64,000 nucleotides of DNA from Stenotrophomonas maltophilia (GTDB lineage Bacteria; Pseudomonadota; Gammaproteobacteria; Xanthomonadales; Xanthomonadaceae), in contig NZ_NERD01000002.1 of NCBI RefSeq assembly GCF_002799155.1, forward strand, positions 930,001-994,000, in the 5' to 3' direction. Positions 46,680 to 58,140 of this stretch are shown here, one piece after another. Below the pieces are notes generated by a model. The model was not told where the DNA came from. It was given only the letters and a program-made list of their open reading frames with translations, and ran no database searches. Made by a program: the position numbers and the translations under genes. How positions within the stretch are numbered: position 1 is the first letter of the stretch; each line of letters begins with the position of its first letter.

Positions 46680-47917
46680 CGGCGTCCCATGCCCGGGCCG
46701 CCGACCCGCATCTGCATGCCGCCGCGGTTGCCGCCGCCGGCACTGGCACCGGCCGCACCGGCTTCGCCCACCACCACGCGCTCGCCTTCCTGCAAACCGG
46801 ACAGGATCTCGGCCGAAGCGCCGTTGTTGATGCCCACGGTGACCTTGCGCGGCTGCGGCTGGCCGTTGTCATCCAGCACCCGCACCATGCGCTCGTCGCC
46901 ACGGCGCTTCGGCCCCAGTGCCACCGCCGGCACCATCAGCACGCCCTTGGCCTGCTTGAGCAGCACCGACACCTGCGCGGTCATGTCGATGCGCAGCGTG
47001 CCATCCGGGTTCTCCACGTCGAACAGCGCGTTGTAGTAGACCGCGCTGCTGGAACTGGAGCTGGACGAGCTGCTCGAGCTGGACGAACTCTCGTTGGCGA
47101 TCGAGGCCGGCGCCGGATTGATCTGGCGAAGCGTGGCGTGGTACTTGCGGTCCGGATCACCCAGCGTGGTGAAGTACACCGGCATGCCGGCCTTGATCTT
47201 GACCACGTCGGCCTCGGAAATCTCGGCATTGACCGTGACCACGTCCAGCCGCGCCAGCATGACGATGGTCGGTGCGGTCTGGTTGGCATTCACCGTGCGG
47301 CCTTCCTCGGCCACCACCGCCACCACGGTGCCGTCCATCGGCGCGGTGATGCGGGTGTAGGCCAGGTTGGCGCGGGCGGTGCCCAGTTCGGTTTCGCGGC
47401 CCTTGATCTGTGCCTCGTAGGACTGCAGCTGGGCACGGGCGGTCTTCAGCTGCGCTTCGGCGGCATCGTATTCCTGGCGCGAAGTGGCCTCGGCGGCCAG
47501 CATCTGCTGCTGGCGTGCGAATTCCAGTTCGGCCTGGCGCAGGGTAGCCTGCTGCACGGCGCGCTGGGCAGTGACCTGGTCCAGCGAGGCCTGCGCGTTG
47601 AGCACCTGGTTCTGCTGGGTGGTGGCGTCGATCTCGGCGATCAGATCGCCTTCCTTCACGGTGTCGCCCAGCTGCACCTTCAGCGATTTGATCTGGCCCG
47701 AGGCCTGCGCACCGACGCTGACCAGCTTGTAGGCGTCGATCACGCCGGTGGCCTCCACCGTCTGCTCGATGTCGCCGCGGCTGACCGGGGTGGTTGCCAC
47801 CGCGGGGGCAGCGGGCTTGCGCAGCAGCCACCAGGCAGCAACGGCGACGGCAAGGGCAAGCAGGCCGATCAGTATCAGGCGACCCCGGCGGGTCGCGGGC
47901 AGCAGGCGGAACGTCAC
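46676..47917 (-). CDS. macA: MacA periplasmic adaptor with a serine-tract insertion
   Basis: A 413-residue membrane fusion protein: N-terminal anchor [19 protein letters not shown], lipoyl motif ([39 protein letters not shown]), a coiled-coil hairpin between, then barrel and membrane-proximal domains. Near residue 280 an uninterrupted run of 15 Ser (mixed AGC/TCN codons) lies between PASIANE and [15 protein letters not shown], where E. coli MacA has a short loop. The C-terminus is Gly-rich with Met/Arg. The adaptor connects MacB with the outer channel. Confidence 0.93.
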   Translation of the reverse strand: MTFRLLPATRRGRLILIGLLALAVAVAAWWLLRKPAAPAVATTPVSRGDIEQTVEATGVIDAYKLVSVGAQASGQIKSLKVQLGDTVKEGDLIAEIDATTQQNQVLNAQASLDQVTAQRAVQQATLRQAELEFARQQQMLAAEATSRQEYDAAEAQLKTARAQLQSYEAQIKGRETELGTARANLAYTRITAPMDGTVVAVVAEEGRTVNANQTAPTIVMLARLDVVTVNAEISEADVVKIKAGMPVYFTTLGDPDRKYHATLRQINPAPASIANESSSSSSSSSSSSSSSAVYYNALFDVENPDGTLRIDMTAQVSVLLKQAKGVLMVPAVALGPKRRGDERMVRVLDDNGQPQPRKVTVGINNGASAEILSGLQEGERVVVGEAGAAGASAGGGNRGGMQMRVGGPGMGRR

Positions 47918-48043
47918 GTCGTGGCTTCACTCTGGGGGCCGCACGGGCGGCGTTGGTGGGCATTGTGAAGACCGGGCGATGGACGGCTCAATCCTCGGGG
48001 CATGTCTGTATGTAACACTGTCGGTGAATACGCGTAACCACAG

Positions 48044-48066
48044 GTATCCCGCCCGTGGGTGGATAC
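48044..48066. promoter_or_regulatory. Inverted repeat in the macA-response regulator divergent region
   Basis: GTATCC and GGATAC are perfect arms 11 bases apart, 56 bases upstream of the response-regulator start and 127 bases upstream of macA. Position suits an operator for the neighbouring regulator; no experimental support. Confidence 0.35.
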
Positions 48067-48121
48067 ACTGGTACGCATTGCCCCGGATGCGGTTCAGCTG
48101 CCGACACGGGATGATCGCGAC

Positions 48122-48850
48122 ATGGAGACTGAAAACCCGATGCATCGACTGCTGATCGTCGACGACGACAACGACATCCGCACCCTGCTGGCCGAACAGC
48201 TCGGCCGTGCCGGCTACCAGGTGAGCACGGCCGCCGATGGCACCGCCATGCGCCAGCTGCTGGACCGTGAGCACGTGGACCTGATCGTGCTCGACCTCAA
48301 CCTGCCGCGCGAGGATGGCCTGACCCTGTGCCGCGACCTGCGCGCGCGCTCGAACACGCCGGTGATCATGCTGACCGCACGTGCCGAGCCGATCGACCGC
48401 GTGCTGGGCCTGGAAATGGGTGCCGACGACTACCTGGCCAAGCCGTTCGAACCGCGCGAGCTGCTGGCGCGCATCCGCAACGTGCTGCGCCGGACCGAGG
48501 CGCTGCCGGCCAACCTGGAGCCGCTGGCGGTGCGCCGTGCGCGCTTCTCGCGCTGGGTGTTCGACCTGGAGCATCGCCACCTGGTCGATCCGGACGACCG
48601 CGTGGTGGTGCTGTCCGGCGCCGAATTCCGCCTGCTGCGGGTGTTCATCGCCCACGCCAACAAGGTGCTGTCGCGCGAGCAGCTGGTCGCGCTCAGCAGC
48701 GGCCGCAACTACGAGGCGCAGGACCGCGCCATCGATCTGCAGGTCAGCCGCCTGCGCAACAAGCTGGGCGACGACGGTGGTCCGGACGGACTGATCAAGA
48801 CCGTGCGCAACGAAGGCTACGTGCTGGCCTCCTCGGTGAACCTGGAATAA
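48122..48850 (+). CDS. OmpR/PhoB-family response regulator, divergent from macABC
   Basis: A 242-residue regulator: receiver domain with the acidic pair in LIVDDDND, phosphoacceptor Asp58 in VLDLNLPRED, and Lys in YLAKPFEP. A winged-helix DNA-binding domain follows (VLSGAEFRLLRVFIAHANKVLSR, ending VRNEGYVLAS). The start at 48122 is preferred; MHRLLIVDD at 48140 is possible. Cotranscribed with the sensor kinase six bases on. Divergent from macA, so it likely controls the pump. Confidence 0.9.
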   Translation: METENPMHRLLIVDDDNDIRTLLAEQLGRAGYQVSTAADGTAMRQLLDREHVDLIVLDLNLPREDGLTLCRDLRARSNTPVIMLTARAEPIDRVLGLEMGADDYLAKPFEPRELLARIRNVLRRTEALPANLEPLAVRRARFSRWVFDLEHRHLVDPDDRVVVLSGAEFRLLRVFIAHANKVLSREQLVALSSGRNYEAQDRAIDLQVSRLRNKLGDDGGPDGLIKTVRNEGYVLASSVNLE

Positions 48851-48856
48851 GCCGCG

Positions 48857-50266
48857 ATGAAGCGCCTGCGCCATTTCCTGTCCTCGATGGTCGGGCGGTT
48901 GTTCGTGATCCTGCTGCTGGGCATGGCGGTGGCTGCGATCGGCGCGACCATGCTGGCCACCTCCAAGCGCCAGCAGGAGTTCGAGCGGCAGAACCTGAAC
49001 CGCATTGCCGACCGCCTGCAGGGCTACGTCAACCTGCTGGATGGCAATCCGGAGCTGCGCGAGCGCCTGCTGGCGATCGGTGGGCCGAGCGTCCGCGCAC
49101 TGCAACCCGGCGCCCGCCTAGGGCGGGCCGATACGGCGTTGATGGAAGTGCTGGAAGACCGCCCCGGGCCGGTGTCGCGCGCGCATGTGCATTTCGCTTC
49201 GTTCCGCTCCTGCATTCCCAAGCTGCAGGACCTGTTGCCGCCGCCGCCACCGGGCCACCGGCGGCCGCCGCGCGAACGCGACCCGGCGTTCATCCCGCCC
49301 AAATGCCGCGCGGTGGACGTGACCCTCAACGACGGCACGCTGCTGAAGCTGGCGCTGGACTCGCCAGCGGTGGCGCACAACGGCATCCTCGCCGTGGACC
49401 CGTGGTTCCTGACCCTGCTGGTGCTGGCCATCGCGGTGCTGGCCTACATCGTTGCGCGCATGGCCAGCGCGCCGCTGCAGGAGCTGGCCGCCGCCGCCGA
49501 AGACCTCGGCGATGATCTGCAGCGCGACCCGTTGCCGTTGCGCGGCCCGCGCGAAGTGCAGCGCGCCGCCGAAGCGTTCAATGCCATGCAGCACCGCCTG
49601 CAGCGGCACCTGGCCGAACGCACGCAGATGCTGGCGGCGATCACCCATGACCTGCAGACGCCACTGACCCGGCTGCGCCTGCGCCTGGAGAATGTCAGCG
49701 ACGAGGCCCTGCGCGAGCGCCTGATCGGCGACCTGGCGGCGATGCAGGCGCTAGTGCGCGAGGGCCTGGAACTGGCCCGCAGCGCCGAAAGTGCCGAGCA
49801 GCGCGCCGCACTCGACCTCGATTCGCTGCTGGAGAGCATTGTCGAGGACACCGCCGAAGGCGGCGCCGATGTGGTCTTCGAAGGCGGCAGTGGTTCGGTG
49901 CTGATGCTGCGGCCGCTGGCCATGCATCGGCTGTTCTCGAACCTGGTGGACAACGCAGTGATGTATGCGCAGCGGGCGCGGGTACGGGTCGAGCGCAGCG
50001 GCGGTGCGATCACCGTGGTGGTGGCCGATGACGGCCCGGGCCTGGCCGAGGAGCAGCTGGAGGCGGTGTTCGATCCCTTCGTGCGGGTGGAAACCTCGCG
50101 TTCGCGCGAGACCGGCGGGGCGGGCCTTGGCCTGACCATTGCCCGCGCTCTGGCCGAGAAGGACGGAGCCCGGCTGTGGCTGCGCAACCGGGCCGAAGGT
50201 GGCCTGGAGGCGGTGGTGCAGTGGCCGGCCAGTGCCCAGGTGGTGGCGCCCGGCCGCGCCGGCTGA
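48857..50266 (+). CDS. Sensor histidine kinase, partner of the mac-linked response regulator
   Basis: A 469-residue inner-membrane kinase. Two membrane helices (residues about 12-32, LFVILLLGMAVAAIG, and 176-196, LTLLVLAIAVLAYIVARM) enclose a 140-residue periplasmic sensor with PPPPPGHRRPPRERDP and two Cys (SCIPK, KCRAV) 33 residues apart that could form a disulfide. Next are a HAMP linker, the H-box LAAITHDLQTPLTRLRLRLE (His about 263), and ATPase boxes NLVDNAVMYAQ (N), DDGPGLAE (G1) and GGAGLGLTIARAL (G2). The ligand is not evident; the disulfide and Pro/Arg stretch may sense envelope or redox stress. Confidence 0.9.
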   Translation: MKRLRHFLSSMVGRLFVILLLGMAVAAIGATMLATSKRQQEFERQNLNRIADRLQGYVNLLDGNPELRERLLAIGGPSVRALQPGARLGRADTALMEVLEDRPGPVSRAHVHFASFRSCIPKLQDLLPPPPPGHRRPPRERDPAFIPPKCRAVDVTLNDGTLLKLALDSPAVAHNGILAVDPWFLTLLVLAIAVLAYIVARMASAPLQELAAAAEDLGDDLQRDPLPLRGPREVQRAAEAFNAMQHRLQRHLAERTQMLAAITHDLQTPLTRLRLRLENVSDEALRERLIGDLAAMQALVREGLELARSAESAEQRAALDLDSLLESIVEDTAEGGADVVFEGGSGSVLMLRPLAMHRLFSNLVDNAVMYAQRARVRVERSGGAITVVVADDGPGLAEEQLEAVFDPFVRVETSRSRETGGAGLGLTIARALAEKDGARLWLRNRAEGGLEAVVQWPASAQVVAPGRAG

Positions 50267-50472
50267 GCCGGAGGGCTGCGCACGGTGACGCCGGGGCCGG
50301 GGTTTGGCCTATCATCTGCGCATCTCCCCAGTCTCCCCCCGATGAGCCAGCCCGTTCCCGCCGGCATGCCGTTCCGCGCTGCCTGGCAGTTCCCGCATGC
50401 TGCCGCGCCTTGCAGCCGCACCTGGCCGCCGCCGTTGCGGTGATGGGCGGGCAGGGGGACGAGGGGCGCTGG

Positions 50473-53469
50473 GTGGAGCGCCGCACATCAGGATTCAGGC
50501 GGGCGCTGCGGCAGGGCCTGCTGTGGCTGCTGCTGGCCCTTGCGCTGCCGCTGGCAGCACAGGATGGTGCGCCGCCGCTGCGCGATTACGCCATCGATGT
50601 ATGGACCTCGCGCAACGGGCTGCCGCACAACTCGCTGCGCGACATCGCGCAGACGCCGGAGGGCCATCTGTGGTTCGCCACCTGGGAAGGGCTGGTGCGC
50701 TACAACGGCCTGGATTTCACCGTGTTCGACCGCAGCACGCGCCCGGGCCTGCGCGACAACGGCATCGGCGCACTGTTCGTCGACCGCCAGGGCGGGCTGT
50801 GGATCAGCGATTCGCGCGGCAATGTCAGCCATCGCGGCAGCGACGGCCAGTGGCGGGTATGGGAGCACCAGGCCGGTACACCGCAGGTGCTGATCCAGTC
50901 CATGCAGATGGACAGCCAGGGCCGGCTGTGGCTGCTGTTCGAAGGCAAGGGCGTCGGCTATCTGACGCCGGACACCGGCATCGTCTACCAGGCACCGGCG
51001 GCGGACCTGCCGATGGCGATGAGCTTCACCAAGCTGGTGGTCGATGCACAGGACCGGGTCTGGGTCGGCACGCTCGATGGGCTGGTGCTGCGCGACAACG
51101 ATGGGGTACTCAAGCGCGCGCCCGCCGCATGGGGGCTGGGCGCCGGCAGTGGCCTGTCGTGGCCGTACCGGGCGCCGGATGGCGCACTGTGGATCGTCGC
51201 CGGCGAGCGCCTGTACCGGGTGGAGGACGACCAGCTGGTGCTGGTGCACCGCCTGCCGGGCCAGCTGCACATGACCTCGATGCTGCAGGACCGGCATGGT
51301 GACCTGTGGCTGGGCACCGAGAACCAGGGCCTGCTGCGCATCTCCGCGCATGGCCTGGAGCGGTTGCCGGCCGGCCTGAACCTGCCGGGTGGACGGGTGG
51401 TCAGCCTGCGCGAGGATGCCGAAGGCAGCATCTGGGTAGGGGCCAACGGTGGCTTGTACCGCCTGCGCGAAACGTTGTTCAGCAGCTACACCGAGCGCGA
51501 TGGGCTCAGTGGTGACTATGTGCGCACGGTGTTCGAGGATCGCAACCGGCAGTTGTGGGTCGGCAGCGCCAGTGGCCTTGACCTGCAGGCTGCCGACGGC
51601 CGTTTCCGCGCGATACCGCTGCACAACCGCGGCGGCAAGGCACCCTCGGTACTGAGCCTTGCGCAGGGACCGGACGGTGACCTGTGGGTGGGAACCTTCG
51701 GCGATGGCGTTTACCGGCTGGGCCGCGATGGGCGCCTGCGCCACAACTATGCGGCCGCCGATGGCATGCCGGGTGGCAACATCCGTGCGATCAGCGTTGG
51801 CCCGCAGGGCGTGGTCTGGGCCGGCACGCAGAAGGGCGTGGTACGCATCGACGGCGACCGTGTACAGGTCTCGAACGTGCCGGGCATGCCTGGCGGCCTG
51901 ATCACCGCGCTCGAGCATGACCATCAGGGCAACCTGTGGATCGGCACCATCGAAGGCATCCGCGTGCTGCGCGGCGACCATGTGCAGTCGATCGACCTGG
52001 CCCCGCTGGGGGGAGGCCGCAGCGTGTTCGGTTTCCACCAGCTGGGCGATGCGATGTGGATCAGCAGCGATCGCGGCCTGTACCGCTGGCGCAACGGTGC
52101 GCTGGCGCGGGTCGGCCTGGAGCAGGGCATGCCGGTGGATGCGGTGTTCCAGCTGGTACCGGACCGCCTCGGCAACGTGTGGATCAGCAGCAACCGTGGT
52201 GTGCTGCGCACCGACATGGCGACCCTCAATGCAGTGGCCGATGGCCGCACGCCACGGGTAGGGGTGGAGCGCTACAACGAGATCGACGGCATGGCCAATG
52301 CACAGGCCAACGGCAGCTCAAGCCCATCGGCGATCCTGCGCCAGGACGGCACGTTCTGGGTGGTCACCGCCGGTGGCCTGAGCACGGTCGACCCGCAGCG
52401 GCTGCAGCGCTTCCGCGAGCGGCCATCGCCGCCGGCCGCGATCGAGAGCGTGCAGGTGGATGGTGCGCCGGTGCATTGGGAGGGGCCGGATCGCAACTCC
52501 ATTCCCGGTGGCCGCCGGCTGGCGGTGAGCTATGTCGGCCTGAGCTACCTGATGTCCGACCGGATCCGCTACCGCACGCGGCTGGATGGCCTCGATGCTG
52601 GCTGGGTGGAGCGTGGGCCGCAGCGCAGCGTCGAGTTCGTCGGCCTGCCTCCGGGCGACTACACCCTGCACGTGGCCGCTGCCCATCCGGGTGGCAGCTG
52701 GGGCCAGCACGAAGCCGTATGGAGCTTCACCGTGGAGCCGTTCTGGTGGCAGCGACGCAGCGTGCAGGTGCTGGGTGGACTGTTGCTGCTGGCCGGGCTG
52801 GTGGTGCTGTACCGCCTGCTGCTGCAGCAGCTGAAGGCCAGCAACCTGCGCCTGGCGCGGCGGGTGGACGAAGCGACCTTCGACCTGCAGGCCAAGACCG
52901 TGCACCTGCAGGCGCTGAACCAGGAAAAGACCGAACTGGCCGAGCGCCTGGCTCGCCAGGCCGAGGCGTTCGAGCGCCAGGCCCGCGAAGACGCCCTGAC
53001 CGGCCTGGCCAACCGCCGCGCCTTTGATGAAACCCTGGCCCGCGACTTCGCGCGTTCGCAGCGCAGTGGTCACCCGTTGTGCCTGGTGGTGCTGGATATC
53101 GACCACTTCAAGGACGTCAACGACCGCCACAGCCACAGCACCGGTGATGCGGTGCTGGTGCAGGTGGCGACGTTGATCGCGGCGGCCTGCCGCGACTCCG
53201 ACCTGCCGGCGCGCACCGGCGGCGAAGAGTTCGCGCTGCTGCTCAATGACACCCGACTGGAGGAAGCCGCGCAGCTGTGCGCACGCCTGCGCGGGCTGTT
53301 CCACGACCATCCCGACTGGGCCGGTGTGGAAGGCCTGCGCGTGACCTTCAGCGCGGGCCTGGTGGAGCTCGATGCCGACGACCGCACCCCGGCGCTGCTG
53401 TACCAGCGTGCCGACCGTGCGCTGTACCGCGCCAAGAGCGATGGCCGGGATCGCACGAGCATTGGTTGA
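50473..53469 (+). CDS. Periplasmic beta-propeller sensor diguanylate cyclase
   Basis: A 998-residue membrane sensor. A signal peptide (LLWLLLALALPLAAQ) leads into about 12-14 WD-like propeller repeats of the Reg_prop type (for example GHLWFATWEGLVRYN, GDLWLGTENQGLLRIS), covering residues about 40-680. A Y_Y_Y domain follows (to about 790), then one membrane helix (LLLLAGLVVLYRLLL), a coiled coil, and a GGDEF domain with GGEEF and an RDSD inhibitory site five residues before. The start is the GTG at 50473 with GAGGGG six bases upstream; ATG 50443 is in frame but has no ribosome site. It should make c-di-GMP in response to a periplasmic ligand, probably a polysaccharide. Confidence 0.87.
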   Translation: MERRTSGFRRALRQGLLWLLLALALPLAAQDGAPPLRDYAIDVWTSRNGLPHNSLRDIAQTPEGHLWFATWEGLVRYNGLDFTVFDRSTRPGLRDNGIGALFVDRQGGLWISDSRGNVSHRGSDGQWRVWEHQAGTPQVLIQSMQMDSQGRLWLLFEGKGVGYLTPDTGIVYQAPAADLPMAMSFTKLVVDAQDRVWVGTLDGLVLRDNDGVLKRAPAAWGLGAGSGLSWPYRAPDGALWIVAGERLYRVEDDQLVLVHRLPGQLHMTSMLQDRHGDLWLGTENQGLLRISAHGLERLPAGLNLPGGRVVSLREDAEGSIWVGANGGLYRLRETLFSSYTERDGLSGDYVRTVFEDRNRQLWVGSASGLDLQAADGRFRAIPLHNRGGKAPSVLSLAQGPDGDLWVGTFGDGVYRLGRDGRLRHNYAAADGMPGGNIRAISVGPQGVVWAGTQKGVVRIDGDRVQVSNVPGMPGGLITALEHDHQGNLWIGTIEGIRVLRGDHVQSIDLAPLGGGRSVFGFHQLGDAMWISSDRGLYRWRNGALARVGLEQGMPVDAVFQLVPDRLGNVWISSNRGVLRTDMATLNAVADGRTPRVGVERYNEIDGMANAQANGSSSPSAILRQDGTFWVVTAGGLSTVDPQRLQRFRERPSPPAAIESVQVDGAPVHWEGPDRNSIPGGRRLAVSYVGLSYLMSDRIRYRTRLDGLDAGWVERGPQRSVEFVGLPPGDYTLHVAAAHPGGSWGQHEAVWSFTVEPFWWQRRSVQVLGGLLLLAGLVVLYRLLLQQLKASNLRLARRVDEATFDLQAKTVHLQALNQEKTELAERLARQAEAFERQAREDALTGLANRRAFDETLARDFARSQRSGHPLCLVVLDIDHFKDVNDRHSHSTGDAVLVQVATLIAAACRDSDLPARTGGEEFALLLNDTRLEEAAQLCARLRGLFHDHPDWAGVEGLRVTFSAGLVELDADDRTPALLYQRADRALYRAKSDGRDRTSIG

Positions 53470-53473
53470 TCGC

Positions 53474-53526
53474 ATCCACGCATGGCGTGGATCTACGGGT
53501 GTTGCCGTACCAACGGTCGGCACCCA
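53474..53526. repeat. SMAG copies after the diguanylate cyclase gene
   Basis: ATCCACGCATGGCGTGGAT then CTAC (53474-53496) is identical to the copy at 36734. A degraded GTTGCCGTACC-AAC-GGTCGGCACC follows at 53500. They open the 318-base intergenic stretch before rnt. Confidence 0.8.
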
Positions 53527-53639
53527 CCAGAGAAGTGACCCACCACAGAGGTGATCGGCAGCCCCCAACGAGCGCAGCGACCCGCTGTTGCTTCCGCTTT
53601 TCTGATCTTTCCGTGGCGGCCAGCAACCTGTCGAAGGCC

Positions 53640-53735
53640 GGGCAGGGTGGGGTCGCGGGGGTATCCGCGCCATGGATGGCGCGGCTAAGCCCCCAGGGAC
53701 GGGTTCACGGCGTCCCCCGCGACCCCACCTTGCCC
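53640..53735. repeat. 96-base palindromic element with nested hairpin
   Basis: Arms of 22 bases (53640-53661 and 53714-53735), beginning GGGCAGGGTGGGG and ending CCCCACCTTGCCC, pair with only wobble/near-perfect breaks. Inside lies a second perfect palindrome, CCGCGCCAT-GG-ATGGCGCGG (53665-53684). With no gene inside, it is probably a dispersed palindromic unit common in this family, lying just past rnt on its 3' side, so it may also stop or stabilise the rnt transcript. Confidence 0.75.
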
Positions 53736-53787
53736 GGCCCAACCGATGATTCGCTTCCCGCCACGAGGGGCTCCGCCGTTGGCTGCC

Positions 53788-54447
<660 letters not shown>

Positions 54448-54500
54448 CTAGCAGAGCGCCCCCGAGCGCCTGGCTGGCCTGTGATGCACCGGTTCGCTGC

Positions 54501-54611
54501 GTAGGAGCGTGTCGACCAAGGTCGACACCCACCGGTGCACCGTGCGCTCAGGATGCCGGTAGGTGGCAACCATGGTTGCCACGGCGCGCGCCGGCCAAGG
54601 TCGGCATCTAC
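54501..54611. repeat. Three SMAG palindromes between rnt and the DoxX gene
   Basis: GTAG...GTGTCGACC-AA-GGTCGACAC (54501-54528); GTAG-GTGGCAACC-AT-GGTTGCCAC (54559-54582); and GCCGGCC-AA-GGTCGGC followed by CTAC (54590-54611). The GTAG end of the last copy, read on the minus strand, supplies the TAG stop codon of the DoxX gene. Confidence 0.85.
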
Positions 54612-55129
54612 CGGACTGCGCGCGGTGCCGTGGTGGTGGATGGCTGCCATCGGGCCAACCATGCGTCCACGCTCAGCTTGCCGGCACCGGTGAAGATCAG
54701 CGGCAGTAGCATGGCCATGAACAGCACCGGCAGCTTGAAGTTGCCGAAGCCCTGGTCGCTGATCGCATAGCCCATCGCCAGCTCGGCCAGCGAGTTCCAC
54801 TCCATCGGCCAATGCACCGCATAGGTGGCCACCACGGTCAGTACCAGCAGACTGGCGGCGGCGAAACGGGTACCGAAGCCAAACAGCAGGCAGGCCGCCC
54901 CGACCAGTTCGAACCAGGTCGCCAGTTGCCAGTTCAGGGTGGCCGGCAACTGGTCGAACGGGAATGGAAAGGCGTCCTGCAGGTCAGCGAACCAGTTCTG
55001 GCCGCGCAGCTTCTCGCGGCCGGATTCGAAGAATTCCCAGGCCAGCAGCAGGCGCAGGCCGAGCGGGGCCAACCAGGGGGCGAGACGGTCCAGCTGGCCG
55101 CGCGCGGTGGCCAGGGTCGGAAGGTTCAT
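54608..55129 (-). CDS. hvfD: DoxX-family membrane protein of the Hvf-like locus (HvfD-like)
   Basis: A 173-residue inner-membrane protein with four hydrophobic segments: [21 protein letters not shown] is the DoxX N-terminal motif, followed by [28 protein letters not shown] and [19 protein letters not shown]. In Haemophilus hvfABCD and related bufferin clusters a DoxX protein is the fourth gene; its role is unknown (suggested in redox or quinone chemistry). Here it follows hvfC by 24 bases. Its TAG stop is provided by a SMAG repeat. Confidence 0.85.
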   Translation of the reverse strand: MNLPTLATARGQLDRLAPWLAPLGLRLLLAWEFFESGREKLRGQNWFADLQDAFPFPFDQLPATLNWQLATWFELVGAACLLFGFGTRFAAASLLVLTVVATYAVHWPMEWNSLAELAMGYAISDQGFGNFKLPVLFMAMLLPLIFTGAGKLSVDAWLARWQPSTTTAPRAVR

Positions 55130-55153
55130 CAGGGGATCTCCGCGAAAGAGGTG

Positions 55154-57129
<1,976 letters not shown>

Positions 57130-57187
57130 CGGTATTGCTCCTGGGTGGTGGGCAGGTGCCCGGGGTGAATCGATGGTGCAGCGATCC

Positions 57188-57227
57188 TACTCAACGAATC
57201 CTCGCCAAGTACTCAAATTTTCGTGAG
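57188..57227. promoter_or_regulatory. Candidate control region of hvfABCD
   Basis: The 238 bases between hvfA and phoU hold a TACTCAA direct repeat (57188-57194 and 57210-57216, exactly 22 bases apart) and an inverted CTCA-N8-TGAG (57212-57227), about 60-100 bases before hvfA. A TGTAAC sits just upstream on the minus strand. Which factor binds, if any, is unknown. Confidence 0.3.
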
Positions 57228-57298
57228 ATTTGTTACAGAAGCATCCGGCAGGTTCGCATCGGGCAAGCCCGGCGCCCACAATCCGGGTGGCATACCCC

Positions 57299-57333
57299 AA
57301 AAAAAGAAGGCCACTGTCACCAGGACAGCGGCC
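57299..57333 (-). terminator. Terminator of the pst-phoU operon
   Basis: On the minus strand GGCCGCTGTC and GACAGTGGCC pair over 10 bp (one G.T), followed by TTCTTTTTTT. It lies 34 bases past the phoU stop. Confidence 0.9.
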
Positions 57334-57367
57334 ACCTTGGAGTCGTCTCCGGTGTTGCAGTGCAGCG

Positions 57368-58075
57368 TCAGATCTGGCCGGTGCTGGAGGTCTCGTCGCG
57401 CTTTTCACGCGGCGGCAGCGGCTGCTCTCCGTGCACCAGGAACCACACGTTCTCGGCGATGTTGGTGGCATGGTCGCCCACGCGCTCCAGGTTCTTGGCC
57501 ATGAACAGCAGGTGCGTGCACGGAGTGATGTTGCGCGGGTCTTCCATCATGTAGGTCAGCAGCTCGCGGAACAGCGCGGTGTACTGCGCGTCCAGGCGGG
57601 CGTCGTCCTCACGCAGTTCCAGTGCGGCGTCGGCGTCGTTGTCGCGGTAGGCGGCAATGGCACGGCGGACCTGCTGCGCGGCCAGGCGGCCCAGTGCACG
57701 CAGGCCCTGGATCTGCGGCAGTGGCGGCACCTTGCCCAGCGCGATCGAGCGCTTGGCGACGTTGGCGGCATAGTCACCGATACGCTCGATGTCGGCCGGA
57801 ATGCGCAGGCCGGCCAGGATTTCGCGCAGGTCGCGCGCCATCGGGCCACGCAGCGCCAGGCGCATCACGTCGTGGCTGATCTGCTGTTCCAGCGCATCGA
57901 TCGCTTCGTCGTTGGCGATGATGCGATGGGCAGCGTTCTCGTCGCGCTTCTCGATCACGTCCATCGCCGCTTCGAGCTGGGCGACGGCCATTTCGCCCAT
58001 GCGCACGATTTCGGCCACCAGGCGCTGCTGCTCTTCGTCGTAGCTCTTGACGATGTGGTCGTTGGGAAGATTCAT
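57368..58075 (-). CDS. phoU: Phosphate signalling protein PhoU
   Basis: A 235-residue protein of two three-helix bundles; each has the E/DxxxD metal motif (IERIGDYAANVAK near residue 105 and LERVGDHATNIAE near residue 200). It restrains PstSCAB and PhoR signalling when phosphate is ample and affects persistence. Start at ATG 58075 (MNLPNDHIVKSYDEEQQRL). It follows pstB by 65 bases with a SMAG palindrome in between, and ends the operon. Confidence 0.96.
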   Translation of the reverse strand: MNLPNDHIVKSYDEEQQRLVAEIVRMGEMAVAQLEAAMDVIEKRDENAAHRIIANDEAIDALEQQISHDVMRLALRGPMARDLREILAGLRIPADIERIGDYAANVAKRSIALGKVPPLPQIQGLRALGRLAAQQVRRAIAAYRDNDADAALELREDDARLDAQYTALFRELLTYMMEDPRNITPCTHLLFMAKNLERVGDHATNIAENVWFLVHGEQPLPPREKRDETSSTGQI

Positions 58076-58093
58076 GGTCTGCAATCCGGGTAG

Positions 58094-58112
58094 AGCCAGG
58101 CCATGCCTGGCT
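58094..58112. repeat. SMAG palindrome between pstB and phoU
   Basis: GTAG at 58090-58093 followed by AGCCAGG-CCATG-CCTGGCT; it separates phoU from the pst genes in the mRNA. Confidence 0.8.
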
Positions 58113-58140
58113 GGGACATGTGGCGAAGGGACGGCGTCGA

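Noticed and set aside
50342..50443. A 33-codon ORF ending TGATG at an in-frame ATG of the diguanylate cyclase, considered as a coupled upstream ORF
   Set aside because: It has no ribosome binding site, and the GTG at 50473 with a good GAGGGG is a better start for the large gene.
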